Below, piece by piece: positions 63,701 to 64,000 of a stretch of DNA of 64,000 nucleotides (position 1 is its first letter; the number at the start of each line of letters is the position of its first letter). This DNA is from Linyphia triangularis (taxonomy: Eukaryota; Arthropoda; Arachnida; Araneae; Linyphiidae), in NCBI GenBank assembly GCA_963978545.1, contig OZ021727.1, positions 17,124,743-17,188,742 on the forward strand, written 5' to 3'. Below the pieces are notes generated by a model. The model saw only the letters and a list, made by a program, of their open reading frames with translations. It had not been told where the DNA came from and ran no database searches. The position numbers and the translations under genes were made by a program.

Positions 63701-64000
63701 TAAAATTGCAAATATGTGACGATTTGACTGCGGAATTCGACTCGGGTGATTTTTCAATAAACCTGGGTCAAAAAAAAATTGAAAGAATTCGAAAATGTCG
63801 AAATTTGAAGTTTTCCGTACGATTAACATGTGGAAAATTAAAAACGAAAAATTTTGATCGTGTACTTTTTGGGATAAACTTTTGAACAACTTAATATTTT
63901 CTGAGTGTTATTAAATTGGAAATGGAGATTCTGCTATATACTAGCTTCCACTTCTTTAGTGAAAAAAATTTTTGAAAATTTCACTTTTTGAACAATAATT
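60721..64000 (+). repeat. 13-monomer-spaced block, copy 2, with one extra dimer
   Basis: Marks 60774, 61142, 61509, 61877, 62245, 62613, 62981, 63349 and 63717. Marks 61877-62245 are repeated at 62613-62981 (736 bp on, almost identical), a dimer that copy 1 has once. Private changes are tgacgctttg at 61509, caatgattgaaag near 63294 and ctgaggttatt near 63535 (one base lost). The block runs off the end of the window. Confidence 0.85.

Larger units (their letters stand above)
1..64000 (+). repeat. 368-bp AT-rich satellite array, about 174 monomers, all head to tail
   Basis: The full window is one tandem array. The phase mark tgacgatttgactgcgg (with small variants) occurs 173 times, always on this strand, from 225 to 63717. 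Spacing is 362-371 bp, nearly all 366-369, mean about 368.0 after subtracting the 200 N. No monomer is truncated or inverted, and nothing foreign interrupts the array. One monomer counted by hand is about 30% G+C. Monomers fall into recurrent head, body and tail haplotypes that combine into higher-order repeats. Satellites of this size and uniformity are typical of centromeric, pericentromeric or other heterochromatic DNA in eukaryotes. That role is inferred; nothing in the sequence proves centromere function. I do not recognise the family, and the species is unknown. Confidence 0.97.

Noticed and set aside
204..63889. Recurring open frames of 60-91 codons on both strands, in almost every monomer
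   Set aside because: They recur because the monomer recurs. Most plus-strand frames need a non-ATG start. A-run length changes and 1-3 bp indels shift the frame freely, 368 is not a multiple of three so no frame continues into the next unit, and the products are low-complexity Phe/Lys/Ser-rich. I see no sign of codon-level constraint.
1..64000. CRISPR array
   Set aside because: The units are 368 bp with no short constant repeat separated by unique spacers. The whole unit repeats, and there are no cas-like frames.
1..64000. Transposon, LTR or Helitron-like tandem array
   Set aside because: I found no terminal inverted or long terminal repeats, target-site duplications, or transposase, reverse transcriptase or integrase frames at any place in the window.

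Overview
The whole 64 kb window is one uninterrupted AT-rich tandem repeat (satellite DNA). I find no protein-coding gene, RNA gene, transposon or CRISPR array. A monomer of about 368 bp runs head to tail on one strand from the first base to the last, so the array continues beyond both ends. Using the conserved core tgacgatttgactgcgg as phase mark, I count 173 marks. Spacing is 362-371 bp with a mean of about 368.0 bp once a 200-base run of N (10001-10200) is removed. One monomer I counted by hand is about 30% G+C. CpG is not depleted (about 10-12 per monomer). This points to a eukaryotic centromeric, pericentromeric or other heterochromatic block, more likely from an animal without heavy germline CpG methylation (an invertebrate, for example). 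I cannot name the species.

Each monomer has three linked segments that come in a few haplotypes. The head, left of the phase mark, is A (gcttgccttttctga then ttttttgttgcg), B (cttatttttggttgca) or C (cttatttaaaattgca). The body, right of the mark, is t (gggtctaaaaaaatagg), c (gggtcaaaa then ttgaaag) or a (gggtaaaa). The tail is T1 (caaccacttattattttc), T2 (gaaccacttaatattttc with gaaattttagattc) or T3 (gaacaacttaatattttc with ggaaatggagattc). A-t-T2 monomers often alternate with B/C-c-T1 monomers, which gives a 736 bp dimer as the basic higher-order unit.

Layout. From 1 to about 39 kb an ordered series of distinguishable monomers is repeated with insertions and deletions of whole monomers. 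Calling the classes by letters, the order is roughly: three B monomers; d e f g h i; three B monomers; p t u k w a b c d e f g h i (gap) j k l m n o n o m m x q r o p t u k w a b c d e f g h, a b c d e f h, i j k f g h i, a b c d e f h i j k l m n o, p q r n, p q r n, o/r p t u e f g i j k l m n o p. The longest stable order is p t u k w a b c d e f g h i j k l m n o. Blocks of 2-5 kb recur almost identically at 2.9, 5.15, 8.09, 10.3, 18.0 and 18.4 kb. From 39 to 45 kb the monomers carry more private changes and little long-range order. From 45 to 64 kb short units dominate: a trimer twice (45.2-47.3 kb), a dimer 3.7 times (49.6-52.3 kb), a dimer twice (53.2-54.8 kb), and a 13-monomer (4787 bp) block whose second copy holds one extra dimer (55.9-58.5 and 60.7-64.0 kb).

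What stands out is the record of in-register recombination. Several junctions remove exactly one, two or four monomers without changing phase. There is one clear conversion-like tract (10.75-10.94 kb, from 8.7 kb), one small template-switch palindrome (40970-40985), and an assembly gap whose flanks join without a missing base. No new gene system is present. All coordinates come from reading by eye; block edges are good to about 20-60 bp because neighbouring monomers are so similar.
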